A stretch of 23,293 nucleotides of DNA. Source: M3007 sp964589365. Its GTDB lineage: Bacteria > Bacteroidota > Bacteroidia > Chitinophagales > Saprospiraceae. Shown in pieces: positions 6,555-14,836 of the stretch; position 1 is the stretch's first letter; each line of letters begins with the position of its first letter. The notes under the pieces were generated by a model. That model saw only the letters and a program-made list of their open reading frames with translations. It was not told where the DNA came from and searched no databases. The position numbers and the translations under genes were made by a program. The stretch spans positions 1 to 23,293 of the forward strand of contig CAZPTQ010000078.1 of NCBI GenBank assembly GCA_964589365.1. The letters are read 5' to 3'.

Positions 6555-7391
6555 TCAAGTTGTTATTATTGACCTTCCCTGCGCTACAGTTTCCTCCACC
6601 GGCAAAATCTCACAGTTGTCCCAAAGCCCTGTGCGCAAGGTTTCCGAATATTCGCGGGGGAGTTTGTGCTGTTTCATTAACGTAGCCGCAAGTTCATGGT
6701 CATAAAGAAAATGTTGGTGATGATAGACCAATTTTTTGTCCAGCGTTTCCAAAATCATGTACCAAACACGCGGTGTGCCGTCGTTGGCGGGCATTCCGAT
6801 GACCCCGGCGTTTAGCCAGAGAAGCCCGTCCTGTTTGTGGTGAAAAGGCAGGCCACAGTGCCCGGCGAGTATTATATTCGCTTTAGCCACCTGGAAGTTC
6901 GACCGCTTCTGTTCCCACGGCGTTGATTTGAATACAAACTCGGATGGATTGAAGTAAGCACCATGCAAAACATAAGCCTGCAAATCACCGTATTGAAAAC
7001 GGAGATGAAGGGGCAGTTGCTCCATCCACTTCAAGGAGTTTTCGCTTAGCCGCGACTGGGCGTAGGGATACCATTTCCGGGAAAAAAGATCGCAACGGGA
7101 ACCTTCGTTGAAATTGCAGCCGCAGTCTTCTTCGCGGTTGCGCAATTGGATTTCTACATTTCCAGCAATGCTGTGAATACCCCACGCGCTAATCTGTTGC
7201 ACACATTCCTCCGGCTCGGCGCAGTAACCTACGATGTCGCCGGTACAAATGATATTGCCGGACGGGATATGCTGCTCTTCAGAAATTTGCATCATCTTTT
7301 CCAGTGCAGGCAGGTTGCTGTACACACCACCGAATACGAGCACTTTTCCGCTCAGGATGCCCAGGTCTTTTACCCTTATTTCCTCCATCAT
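6555..7391 (-). CDS. Metallophosphoesterase-like protein with degenerate metal-binding motifs
   Basis: The fold is that of the YfcE/MJ0936-like calcineurin phosphoesterases (278 residues from ATG 7391), but the metal ligands are eroded. Motif I, normally GDIHSN, reads GGVYSN (about 22-27): the D and H are lost. Motif II is kept as GDIVGY (52-57). Motif III, normally GNHD/E, reads GNVE (78-81). A motif IV histidine remains in VLHGAYFN (about H144). Motif V, normally GHTH, reads GHCG (178-181), followed by the usual NAGVIGMP loop. A catalytic dimetal centre therefore looks unlikely. The ATG overlaps the symporter stop in an ATGA, indicating translational coupling as the last gene of the SusCD operon. 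It could be a binding or regulatory pseudoenzyme; activity by another chemistry is not excluded. Confidence 0.8.
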   Translation of the reverse strand: MMEEIRVKDLGILSGKVLVFGGVYSNLPALEKMMQISEEQHIPSGNIICTGDIVGYCAEPEECVQQISAWGIHSIAGNVEIQLRNREEDCGCNFNEGSRCDLFSRKWYPYAQSRLSENSLKWMEQLPLHLRFQYGDLQAYVLHGAYFNPSEFVFKSTPWEQKRSNFQVAKANIILAGHCGLPFHHKQDGLLWLNAGVIGMPANDGTPRVWYMILETLDKKLVYHHQHFLYDHELAATLMKQHKLPREYSETLRTGLWDNCEILPVEETVAQGRSIITT

Positions 7392-8734
7392 TTTTTCAGA
7401 AATTTTGCGAGAAAGAACAATGCAAAACAGAGCATTGTTCCCAGCAGATTTACCGATAACAAGTCGCCGTATTTGCCCGGGGAAAACACCAGACTGCTCG
7501 GAAACAAGCCAAAGGTGAACAACAGTCCGATTACTACCCCCGCACCTACCGACAAATAAAAAGCCAATGGCGGTACTTTCAGATTCCAAAATAAAAAGAC
7601 GGGCGCAAAACCAATCACCATAGTACCGCTAATGGTGGTGGCAGAAAGTATTTCCGGCCCCAAAAAAACGGGCATTGTACCGGCTGCTGCCACAATAATC
7701 ATGGCAATTCTACCCCTCAGAACGCTTACTTTTTCGGGCTTGCCAAGGTCCACCACGGTCAGTTTGGAAAACGAGACAAACGCGGAATCGATACAGGCAG
7801 ACGCCGAAGTTACCATGATGAAATTCATCATCAGCATCATGCCAGCGCCCAGAGAGCGACTCACGGCTACCGGGGCTTCCCCTTGCAATTGATTGAACTG
7901 GGCATAAATACCGACAAAACTAAACAACAGGATACAGGTAAAACCAATCAACGTAGCCAGCACATAACTCTTCAAGGTAGTTTTTGGTGCACCAATAAAG
8001 CCACGGTCAGTCAGTACAGGATCGTGAAAAGGATAACTGAATATCTGAATAAACGCCACAAACAGCAGGTTCAATCCTTGTGACAATTGCCATTCGCCAG
8101 ACTGTACAAACTTGCCAATATCGCCTTGTTCGCGGGGTAGTAATATGCCCAGTATTACAATCAATAATATACTGAATAAACCCATCTGGACCAGATCCGT
8201 CATGAGCGCGCTCCTTAAGCCGCCTTTAAGGGTATAAGCCAGCGTTAAGGCCGTAAAGACTAATATGGAAGCATAATATGAACTGCTGCCTTTTTCTCCG
8301 AAATAAGAACCGATGACCATGGTATTGGACCAGACTTCATTGAACAGCCGGAAGGCAATCAGAATAGAAAAAATTACTACTGCCCTGCTGCCAAATTTAC
8401 TGCCAATAAAATGGTGAATGCTGTTATATCCACCTTTGGTCCGCATACGGTAAATAACCAGGCCCGCCACCAGAAAGGAAAGGTAATAAGTAGCATATGC
8501 TACCCCGCCAACAAAACCATACGCCAACCCCAGATTGGCGGCGTTGGTGATGGACTTTGCAAAAATCCAGGATATAACCATGCTACTGGTTAACAGCAGG
8601 ATACCGGGCGCTTTGTTTTGTGCGGATTTTGCCCTGAAAAAAGCGTCGTTCGTCTTGGCAAACGGGGAGATGATAAACATCAACAGGCTCGAACCAATCA
8701 CGATAACCCATTGCCAGAAATTGATGTCTTGCAT
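7388..8734 (-). CDS. Sodium:solute symporter (SSS/SLC5 family)
   Basis: This is a polytopic inner-membrane transporter of 448 residues with about 12-13 hydrophobic segments and no signal peptide. Family features include SSMVISWIFAKSITNAANLG near 50-70, the AYTLKGGLRSALMTDLVQM segment before transmembrane helix 6, and a sodium-site-like SASACIDSAFVSFSKLTVVD region. It begins 12 bases after the susD stop codon and ends in a four-base overlap with the phosphoesterase-like gene, so all belong to one transcript. It would bring the nutrient collected by SusCD from the periplasm into the cytoplasm using a sodium gradient. The substrate could be a sugar, sialic acid, nucleoside or similar small molecule; the sequence does not decide. 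Confidence 0.88.
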   Translation of the reverse strand: MQDINFWQWVIVIGSSLLMFIISPFAKTNDAFFRAKSAQNKAPGILLLTSSMVISWIFAKSITNAANLGLAYGFVGGVAYATYYLSFLVAGLVIYRMRTKGGYNSIHHFIGSKFGSRAVVIFSILIAFRLFNEVWSNTMVIGSYFGEKGSSSYYASILVFTALTLAYTLKGGLRSALMTDLVQMGLFSILLIVILGILLPREQGDIGKFVQSGEWQLSQGLNLLFVAFIQIFSYPFHDPVLTDRGFIGAPKTTLKSYVLATLIGFTCILLFSFVGIYAQFNQLQGEAPVAVSRSLGAGMMLMMNFIMVTSASACIDSAFVSFSKLTVVDLGKPEKVSVLRGRIAMIIVAAAGTMPVFLGPEILSATTISGTMVIGFAPVFLFWNLKVPPLAFYLSVGAGVVIGLLFTFGLFPSSLVFSPGKYGDLLSVNLLGTMLCFALFFLAKFLKK

Positions 8735-8746
8735 GAGGTAAATTTA

Positions 8747-10210
8747 TCAATTAGCATCCCACCACACGCCCACGTTGATGCTGTTATTATTAGTAGCCGC
8801 AGCAGCTTCGCTAAAGTTGACATTGTTCAATGCATCCTCGTCGATTGGATAAGGCATACGAACGGGAATAAGATTGTTGTTCAGGCTCGCCGATATGGTT
8901 TTCAGCACCGGGAAACCCGTGCGCCGGTATTCTATCCAGCCTTCATACCCATTGATGATATTTGCCAGCCATTTCTGCGTCACGATCTGTTCGATTTTAT
9001 TGGCGCCGTTGCTGCCATAAGCCGCCGGGCCTGTCGTCAGATAATCCGCCGGCATGGGGGTTTGCCAATATTCGAAGGCCAGTTGAACGCCGCTTTCATA
9101 CAATGTTTGTGCATTGGCGGAAATCAGACCGCGCTCCGCTGCTTCAGCCAGTAATAATTGCGTCTCCCAGGCAGTCATGAAGTTGGCATCAATCGAACTG
9201 GTTTTTTCCCTGAATATGGTTCCTGTCAGTGAGTAATCTGCCACCGTAATAGAAGTTGCGGAAGCGTTAGGACCATTGAGCAGTCCTTTGTAAATAGTTT
9301 TGGTTGGATCGTTGCCAATAGGCCGGAAAAACACCCCTATACGCGGATCATTGAGGCCTTTCAATATTTCCTCTATCGTAAGAGACATGATGAACAGGTT
9401 AAAATCACCTACCCGAAGCGTAGCCAAACGGAAGTTGTTGGGCGCGCCATCGGTGAAATCAAACTTGGCATTTTGTGCATTGGTCTTCATGTAATTGCCC
9501 GAATCATAAATCGCCTGCAACTGCGCCGCTACATCTACTTTGTATGAGATGCGCATCAGGGATTTAATCTTCAAGGAATTTGCAAAAGTTACCCAGGCAG
9601 CCAGGTTTTTATTGAACAGGATGTCGCCATTTAAAGGTTGCGCGCCGGTGTAGTTTTGAATAGCCGCAATGCCTTTGTCCAGGTTGTCCATAATACCGCC
9701 CGGCGCCATGTATATGTCCTGCTGCTTGTCGTATTTCGGTGTCACGTTGCCGGTGGACTTGCCCTGTAGCGCCTCGCTATAAGGCACATCGCCGTAAATG
9801 TCTGTCAGCGCGGCTGTCATGTAGGCTTTTAAAATCAATGCCGGTCCTTCGTATACGGCAAAGGATGGATTGGCGCGTGACTGGCTCAGGATGATTTCAT
9901 TGTCCCTTAAATTGGTGTAAATCACCGGCCATGGATTGCCGCCAAGTTGGGGCTCCGTGAGGCTGTGCCGATCAAACAAATTGAAATCGACTGCGGTGAA
10001 GTATTGACCCAAGAGATTACCTGCCACAAATCCTTCGTAAGACATCTGCTCACCATAGTCATAAATGACTTTACGAAGCAATAGATCAGGATTTGCCTGA
10101 ATAGGCGCATTCGGATTGGTATTGATGGTATCCAGGTCTTTGGTGCAAGCGTTGGTGCACAGGATTGCTATGATTAGCAATAGACTGGAGGTATATTTAT
10201 GATTCATCAT
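8747..10210 (-). CDS. SusD/RagB-family outer-membrane lipoprotein (SusD-like 2)
   Basis: This is the surface-exposed substrate-binding partner of the SusC channel. The 487 residues begin with a lipoprotein signal peptide (SLLLIIAILCTNAC; cysteine at about residue 22), then the conserved DLDTINTNPN. The all-helical TPR-like body includes GQYF, the YGDVPYSEAL motif near residue 140, and a late WITEYRRTG-like segment (here WIEYRRTGFPV), typical of the SusD_2 group. Start choice is between two adjacent ATGs (10210 or 10207). The gene sits 47 bases after susC and 12 bases before the symporter. The nutrient is not identifiable, and no glycoside hydrolase is encoded next to it, so this need not be a polysaccharide locus. 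Confidence 0.92.
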   Translation of the reverse strand: MMNHKYTSSLLLIIAILCTNACTKDLDTINTNPNAPIQANPDLLLRKVIYDYGEQMSYEGFVAGNLLGQYFTAVDFNLFDRHSLTEPQLGGNPWPVIYTNLRDNEIILSQSRANPSFAVYEGPALILKAYMTAALTDIYGDVPYSEALQGKSTGNVTPKYDKQQDIYMAPGGIMDNLDKGIAAIQNYTGAQPLNGDILFNKNLAAWVTFANSLKIKSLMRISYKVDVAAQLQAIYDSGNYMKTNAQNAKFDFTDGAPNNFRLATLRVGDFNLFIMSLTIEEILKGLNDPRIGVFFRPIGNDPTKTIYKGLLNGPNASATSITVADYSLTGTIFREKTSSIDANFMTAWETQLLLAEAAERGLISANAQTLYESGVQLAFEYWQTPMPADYLTTGPAAYGSNGANKIEQIVTQKWLANIINGYEGWIEYRRTGFPVLKTISASLNNNLIPVRMPYPIDEDALNNVNFSEAAAATNNNSINVGVWWDAN

Positions 10211-10257
10211 TTTGTGTCTTTTTTAAGAATGATTGTATCCGCGTTCTACCCTAAGAT

Positions 10258-13200
10258 TTAAAAATCAAACCCCAATTTCAAGCCGAAGCTACGCGTAGTA
10301 GCATAAGACATATTCTCTACGCCACTCACAAACTGCTGTCCCTGCACGGCCAGTTGCTCAGGGTCAATATGCGGCATATCGCTGATAGCAAAAAGATTGC
10401 GACCAATAAGCGCGACAGATAGTTTATGACTATTGCGCAAAAAACCGCGACCCTGCTCGCCCGTTTTAAAAGTATAACCCAAAGCAAATTCACGCAACTT
10501 GATATAGGAAGCATCGTACGTGTTATTCTCTTCGTGGTTGCGGTCGTAGTATTGACGATAGTACGTTTCAGCAGGAAGTGCCACGGTGTTGGGCACATAA
10601 ACCGGATTTTCAGCAGTACCCGTATTGACCACTCCTTGTGCCACAATACCTTCTGCCGGGCGGTTTTCGGTTTCTTTCAACTGACCGGCCACTGCGGCCA
10701 GCGCCAGCGTACGGGATACCAGGATGCCACCTTGCCGCCAGTCGAATAGAAAATCAAGGCTCCAGTTTTTGTATTGGATTTGATTGTTGAAGCCCAGAAT
10801 AAAATCAGGGTTATAATTCCCCAATTTTTTCAAGGTATTGTCCACAATATGATTTCCCGTAGCCGTCAATAGGAAATCGCCGTTTTCGTTTTTCTTGTAA
10901 CCGGTTCCATAGATGTCCCCAATTCTTCCACCCTCTTCAACCTGAAACCACACCGTCTGATTGACATTGTCATATATGCGAGAATAAGCCAGCGTCAACT
11001 TACCACTTCCTTCTGGTAGCGACTCCACGGTGGACACGTTTTTGCTAAAATTGAACATCGCGTTCCATTGAAAATGCTCGTTGCGGATGGGCGTAAGCCC
11101 CAGCACTACTTCCACACCACGCGAGCGCACGGCACCGCCATTGACCACTTGCTCTTTGTAACCTGACGAAATAGCAATAGGCAATGAAATGATCTGGTTT
11201 TCAGTCAATTCATCGTAATAAGCCAGGTCAAAACGGATACGATCCTGGAAGAAGCGTAGGTCGGCGCCGACTTCGTAAGAAGTGCTTCGTTCTGGCAACA
11301 GATTGGCGCTGGCAAGGATGCTTTGTTCGCTCAAAGTTGGCTGGCTGGCATAGGGCACACCTGCCACGAATACTCCGGCAGTTTGATAAGGATCCGTGTC
11401 ATTGCCAACCTGCGCCACGCTGGCCCTCAATTTAGCAAAAGAGAAAGCCGCAGGCAATTCCATCACATTGGATAAAACATAACTGGCTGATACAGAAGGG
11501 TAGAAAAATGAGGTATTGTCTGTAGAAACCGGCGTAGCAAGCGCGCTCGACCAGTCATTACGGCCCGTTACATCTATGAAAGCAAAGTTTTTATAACTAA
11601 ACTTGGCAATACCATACACACTGTTGATCCGCTTGCGGGCTTCATAGGCAAAAATGCCCAGCGGCGAGGCAGCATTGGAAAGATTGAACACACCAGCCTG
11701 TGCCAGCGAAGTAGTCTGGGTCTGTACATTCGAGGCCCGCTGGTCCATGCGGTTGCCACCGACAGAGAAATCCAGGCCGAATTTTTTAATCTCTTTGTGA
11801 TAATTCAACAACAGATCGGTATTGTTTTCCCGAAAGAAGACCGTTTGTTCCGCATACGCGCCTGTTTTAAAACGGTTGGAACTGAAAGCCCGGCGAAATT
11901 TGCGCAGTTCATTGGAGTAATCCATACCCGTACGCAGCGTTAGGCTGAGATAATCCGTAAAATCATAGGCAGCCGACACATTTCCAAACAGCCTGTCGCG
12001 GTTGAACGAGTTCCTGTTTTCCAGCAACGTGAAATAAGGATTGTCGAAGAAGGTGTAGTTGAAAGAATAGTGCTGTAAGTCTTCCAATCCCGGCTGCCAA
12101 TAGTCTTTCATATTTTCAATATTCAGTGACCGTGGGCCCCAGGCAACAATCGCGTAGTTTATATTTTCAGAGCCATAACCATTGCCCGGCCTGTTGTCGC
12201 TTTCAGAATTGACGAATTGCAGGCTTGAAGCGACCTGCAGGCGAGAAATAGGCCGGAATGCCAGACGGAGCGCAGCCGTCTTACGGTCGAGATTCACCCC
12301 CGGTATGATGGACTGGCTACGCAAATCACTCAAGGAAAAGCGCATATTCCCTCTATCAAAACCTGAAGAAATAGCGATGTTGTTGATGGTGGTGAAGCCA
12401 GTCTCATAGAAATTCTTCAAATTATCGGGATAGTTGACAAAAGCCGTCGGCGTGATGGGCGCGCCACCATGCACGGCCACGTCGCCGCCCCGTACCACAC
12501 GGCCATCTGGCGCTGTCACCGGACTATCGTACTGTGGAATGAGCATTCCCTGATCAAATGCTGGCCCCCAACTATAGGAGATGTTGTCGTTGACACCCCC
12601 GCCCAGGCCGTCTTTAAAAGCAAACTTTCCTGAATTGCCCTGCCCGTATTTGTTTTGAAATTGAGGCAGTTGGAAAGGTTTGTCTATGAAGGAGGTTGAA
12701 TTAAAACTGACGCCCAGGCCCTTGCTTTGCGTGCCGCTTTTGGTAGCGATCAAGATTACCCCATTGGAGGCGCGGGTACCATAAAGCGCGGCAGCCGCAG
12801 GGCCCTTTAGTACCGTCAGAGATGCGATGTCGTCCGAGTTTACGTCCATTGCCCCATTGCCAAAATCCACTTCCTGAAATCCGGCCGCATCATCGTTGGT
12901 GAAGTTGATAATGGAGTTGTTGTTGATTGGAATTCCGTCAACCACAAAAAGCGGGTTATTATTGGAAAAAGAACCCTCGCCGCGAATGGTGATTTGCGAG
13001 GTGGATCCTACGCCCGTAGATCCGTGGCTGACGGTAACACCGGCAAGTCTTCCGGATAGGTTGTCGAGGAAGTTGACAGACTTAACGCCTGATACATCTC
13101 TTGAATCAAGTTGCTGGACCGCGTAGCCGAGGTCTCTTGATTGTCTTTCAACGCCCAGAGCTGTCACCACAATTTCGTTCAGGCTAGTCGTCTGCTGCAT

Positions 13201-13482
13201 CAATGAAATGTCAATATTGGTACGCCCAGAGACAGATTCTTCCACCGACTCATAGCCGACAAAGTTGAAAACCAGCGTAGCAGAGCCACTGGCTACAGAA
13301 AGGGAATATGCACCGCTGGCATCGGTCACAGTACCGTTGGTCGTGCCTTTTTCGAGGATGCTTACACCTGGCATAGATTCGCCCGCTTGTTTATCGCGCA
13401 CAGCACCGCTTACGCGAAAGGTTTGTGCCATGGCCCCTTGGAGGCACAGGCAGCATAGAATTATTAGGTATGATTTATTCAC
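10258..13482 (-). CDS. SusC/RagA-family TonB-linked outer-membrane protein
   Basis: This is a TonB-dependent active transporter of the outer membrane, 1074 residues. A signal peptide (MNKSYLIILCCLCLQGAMAQ) is followed by a carboxypeptidase-regulatory-like domain at about 22-100, opening FRVSGAVRDKQAGESMPGVS. Then come the TonB-box region SLNEIVVTALG at about 100-110 and a plug domain at about 110-250 with NPLFVVDGIPINNN and LKGPAAAALYGTRASNGVIL. The rest is the 22-strand barrel, ending in the typical aromatic SFGLKLGFDF. It is the first gene of the susC-susD-symporter-phosphoesterase-like set. A large perfect palindrome lies 17 bases upstream of its start codon; no exact TAnnTTTG box was found there. 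Confidence 0.96.
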   Translation of the reverse strand: MNKSYLIILCCLCLQGAMAQTFRVSGAVRDKQAGESMPGVSILEKGTTNGTVTDASGAYSLSVASGSATLVFNFVGYESVEESVSGRTNIDISLMQQTTSLNEIVVTALGVERQSRDLGYAVQQLDSRDVSGVKSVNFLDNLSGRLAGVTVSHGSTGVGSTSQITIRGEGSFSNNNPLFVVDGIPINNNSIINFTNDDAAGFQEVDFGNGAMDVNSDDIASLTVLKGPAAAALYGTRASNGVILIATKSGTQSKGLGVSFNSTSFIDKPFQLPQFQNKYGQGNSGKFAFKDGLGGGVNDNISYSWGPAFDQGMLIPQYDSPVTAPDGRVVRGGDVAVHGGAPITPTAFVNYPDNLKNFYETGFTTINNIAISSGFDRGNMRFSLSDLRSQSIIPGVNLDRKTAALRLAFRPISRLQVASSLQFVNSESDNRPGNGYGSENINYAIVAWGPRSLNIENMKDYWQPGLEDLQHYSFNYTFFDNPYFTLLENRNSFNRDRLFGNVSAAYDFTDYLSLTLRTGMDYSNELRKFRRAFSSNRFKTGAYAEQTVFFRENNTDLLLNYHKEIKKFGLDFSVGGNRMDQRASNVQTQTTSLAQAGVFNLSNAASPLGIFAYEARKRINSVYGIAKFSYKNFAFIDVTGRNDWSSALATPVSTDNTSFFYPSVSASYVLSNVMELPAAFSFAKLRASVAQVGNDTDPYQTAGVFVAGVPYASQPTLSEQSILASANLLPERSTSYEVGADLRFFQDRIRFDLAYYDELTENQIISLPIAISSGYKEQVVNGGAVRSRGVEVVLGLTPIRNEHFQWNAMFNFSKNVSTVESLPEGSGKLTLAYSRIYDNVNQTVWFQVEEGGRIGDIYGTGYKKNENGDFLLTATGNHIVDNTLKKLGNYNPDFILGFNNQIQYKNWSLDFLFDWRQGGILVSRTLALAAVAGQLKETENRPAEGIVAQGVVNTGTAENPVYVPNTVALPAETYYRQYYDRNHEENNTYDASYIKLREFALGYTFKTGEQGRGFLRNSHKLSVALIGRNLFAISDMPHIDPEQLAVQGQQFVSGVENMSYATTRSFGLKLGFDF

Positions 13483-13499
13483 TTTGCTTCAATTTATGA

Positions 13500-13618
13500 T
13501 ATACCTCGCGCCGCCAAGTTTTCAGCATCAGCAGTGGCAACGTTTACTAAACTTTGAAAGTTTTAGTAAACGTTTTTCCGCGTTCTGCCATGCTGAAAAC
13601 TTGGCGGCGCGAGGTATA
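13500..13618. repeat. Long nested palindrome upstream of susC
   Basis: Outer arms 13500-13528 and 13590-13618 are perfect 29-bp reverse complements rich in GC (CTCGCGCCGCCAAG core). Inside is a second perfect 13-bp stem, 13539-13551 with 13562-13574 (AACGTTTACTAAA). The whole 119 bases can fold into one long hairpin. It lies between the DUF2064 gene stop (13718) and the susC start (13482), both on the minus strand. It could be a terminator of the former, a leader structure of the latter, or a non-autonomous mobile element. No T-tract follows it. The rest of the gap, 13619-13717, holds only a small hairpin around 13679-13694. Confidence 0.9.
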
Positions 13619-13717
13619 GAGATATAAAGGGACAATCCCCGTGCAGATTACACAGGATATCCAGCATACACTTCGCCATTGGTTAGCACCAATAGGGCAA
13701 AGCAGGAAAACCATGAA

Positions 13718-14419
13718 TCAACAGGACGGTGGGCCTCGTAAAGGGGGGCTGCTTTGGAAGGCAACGAATGGGAAATTCCGATGGTCAAATGCCAAAGCGA
13801 TATCGAGAGAAGCCAAGATGCTCAAGAGCTGCTTTCTCAGCAGACTCCATTTGGGCAATCTATTCAAAAGGGCCTTAAAGTCGGCCACATGGTTGATGTC
13901 GCTAAAAGCTTGGAGCCAGATAATTTCCAGGGCGCTGGCTGCCAGATATTTTTTCCAAGCGGCTTGCAAATGCACGGTTTCCCAGGGCAAGTCCAGAAAA
14001 GCACTGCGTTGATACGCTGACTTTTGTATTCCAATCAGATATACGCCGCCGTCATTGGCTGGCCCCAGCACTATTTTTTGTTCCTGAAGCCTGCGGCCAG
14101 CCTCCAGAATCAAGGACTCGGAGAGATCGGGACAGTCGTTGCCAATGGCAATGACCTGAGCGTATCCCTTGTTGAAAACCGACTCCAGCGCATCGGCCAG
14201 GTTTTCGCCAAAAGTGCTGGCGCTTTGTGCATTGGTGGAATGAAGAAATACAGGGAGGCGGGTGCGATTGGCGGTGGCGGAGGTTTGACGGATTAAGCGC
14301 TGCGCAATCGCCTGATTCCCTTTTTTGCCGGTATTGCGGTCAAAAGTTTTGGCTACGGACTCTTGTGAGGCGCTGCGGGAAAAAATTAGAAGGGCGGTCT
14401 GACCAAAACTTGCGGACAT
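13718..14419 (-). CDS. DUF2064 / TIGR04282-like glycosyltransferase-family protein
   Basis: The 233 residues from ATG 14419 show the core of the DUF2064 nucleotide-diphospho-sugar-transferase fold: VIAIGNDCPDLSESL (about 91-105), then VLGPANDGGVYLIGI (about 117-131), and LPWET. These correspond to the family patterns iGsDcPdL and vlGPaxDGGyyLiGl. The N-terminal motif PGxxKTRL found in most members is absent: TALLIFSRSASQESV is followed by a divergent stretch. The acceptor, sugar nucleotide and pathway are unknown. It is a single cytoplasmic gene with a large structured gap on each side. The proline-rich last 15 residues (SSPPLRGPPSC) look non-conserved. Confidence 0.75.
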   Translation of the reverse strand: MSASFGQTALLIFSRSASQESVAKTFDRNTGKKGNQAIAQRLIRQTSATANRTRLPVFLHSTNAQSASTFGENLADALESVFNKGYAQVIAIGNDCPDLSESLILEAGRRLQEQKIVLGPANDGGVYLIGIQKSAYQRSAFLDLPWETVHLQAAWKKYLAASALEIIWLQAFSDINHVADFKALLNRLPKWSLLRKQLLSILASLDIALAFDHRNFPFVAFQSSPPLRGPPSC

Positions 14420-14836
14420 CAAATGCGGAACCTTGTATCAAAGGGCGAAAAGTAGTTTCCTTTTCAGGAAATGCAGCAATGTTTTTCTTTGGAAACCGGG
14501 TGTAGGGGATATACGAGGTGAAATGTAGTTTAGGATTTCAGGCGGCAAATTGTCCTAACTAACCCGAGTTTTGGGTGGCAAAATCGAGAATGGGGTTGAT
14601 TCTCAATTATTAGCCGCAGCGTGACGAAGGGTCTGTAGCCTTGTCAGGATAAAAAAATCGGAGCTGTAGCGCACCGAAGCCTTTGTCGCGGTGCGCGGCA
14701 CCTCAAACCTACAAACCCATTGATTCTACAGATGCTTCGCCGCGCTGCGGCTATAATAATTGATTGTCAACGCTATTCGAGATTTTGCTATCCAAAACTC
14801 ACGATAATTAATGACTGGTTTAGAACTCCACCGCAC
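14420..14836. repeat. Gap with a composite inverted-repeat element, arms about 75 bp
   Basis: No gene is seen in these 417 bases. Arms 14566-14638 and 14726-14800 are imperfect reverse complements, roughly four fifths alike by eye, sharing GAGTTTTGG, TCAATTATTA, GCCGCAGCG and TCTGTAG blocks. Between them lies a hairpin GCGCACCG...CGGTGCGC (about 14669-14696). The phrase pattern CTGTAGC..CCGAAG recurs within the element. It looks like a decayed dispersed repeat or miniature element, or a structured RNA. The left part, 14420-14565, shows nothing recognisable. Confidence 0.7.
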
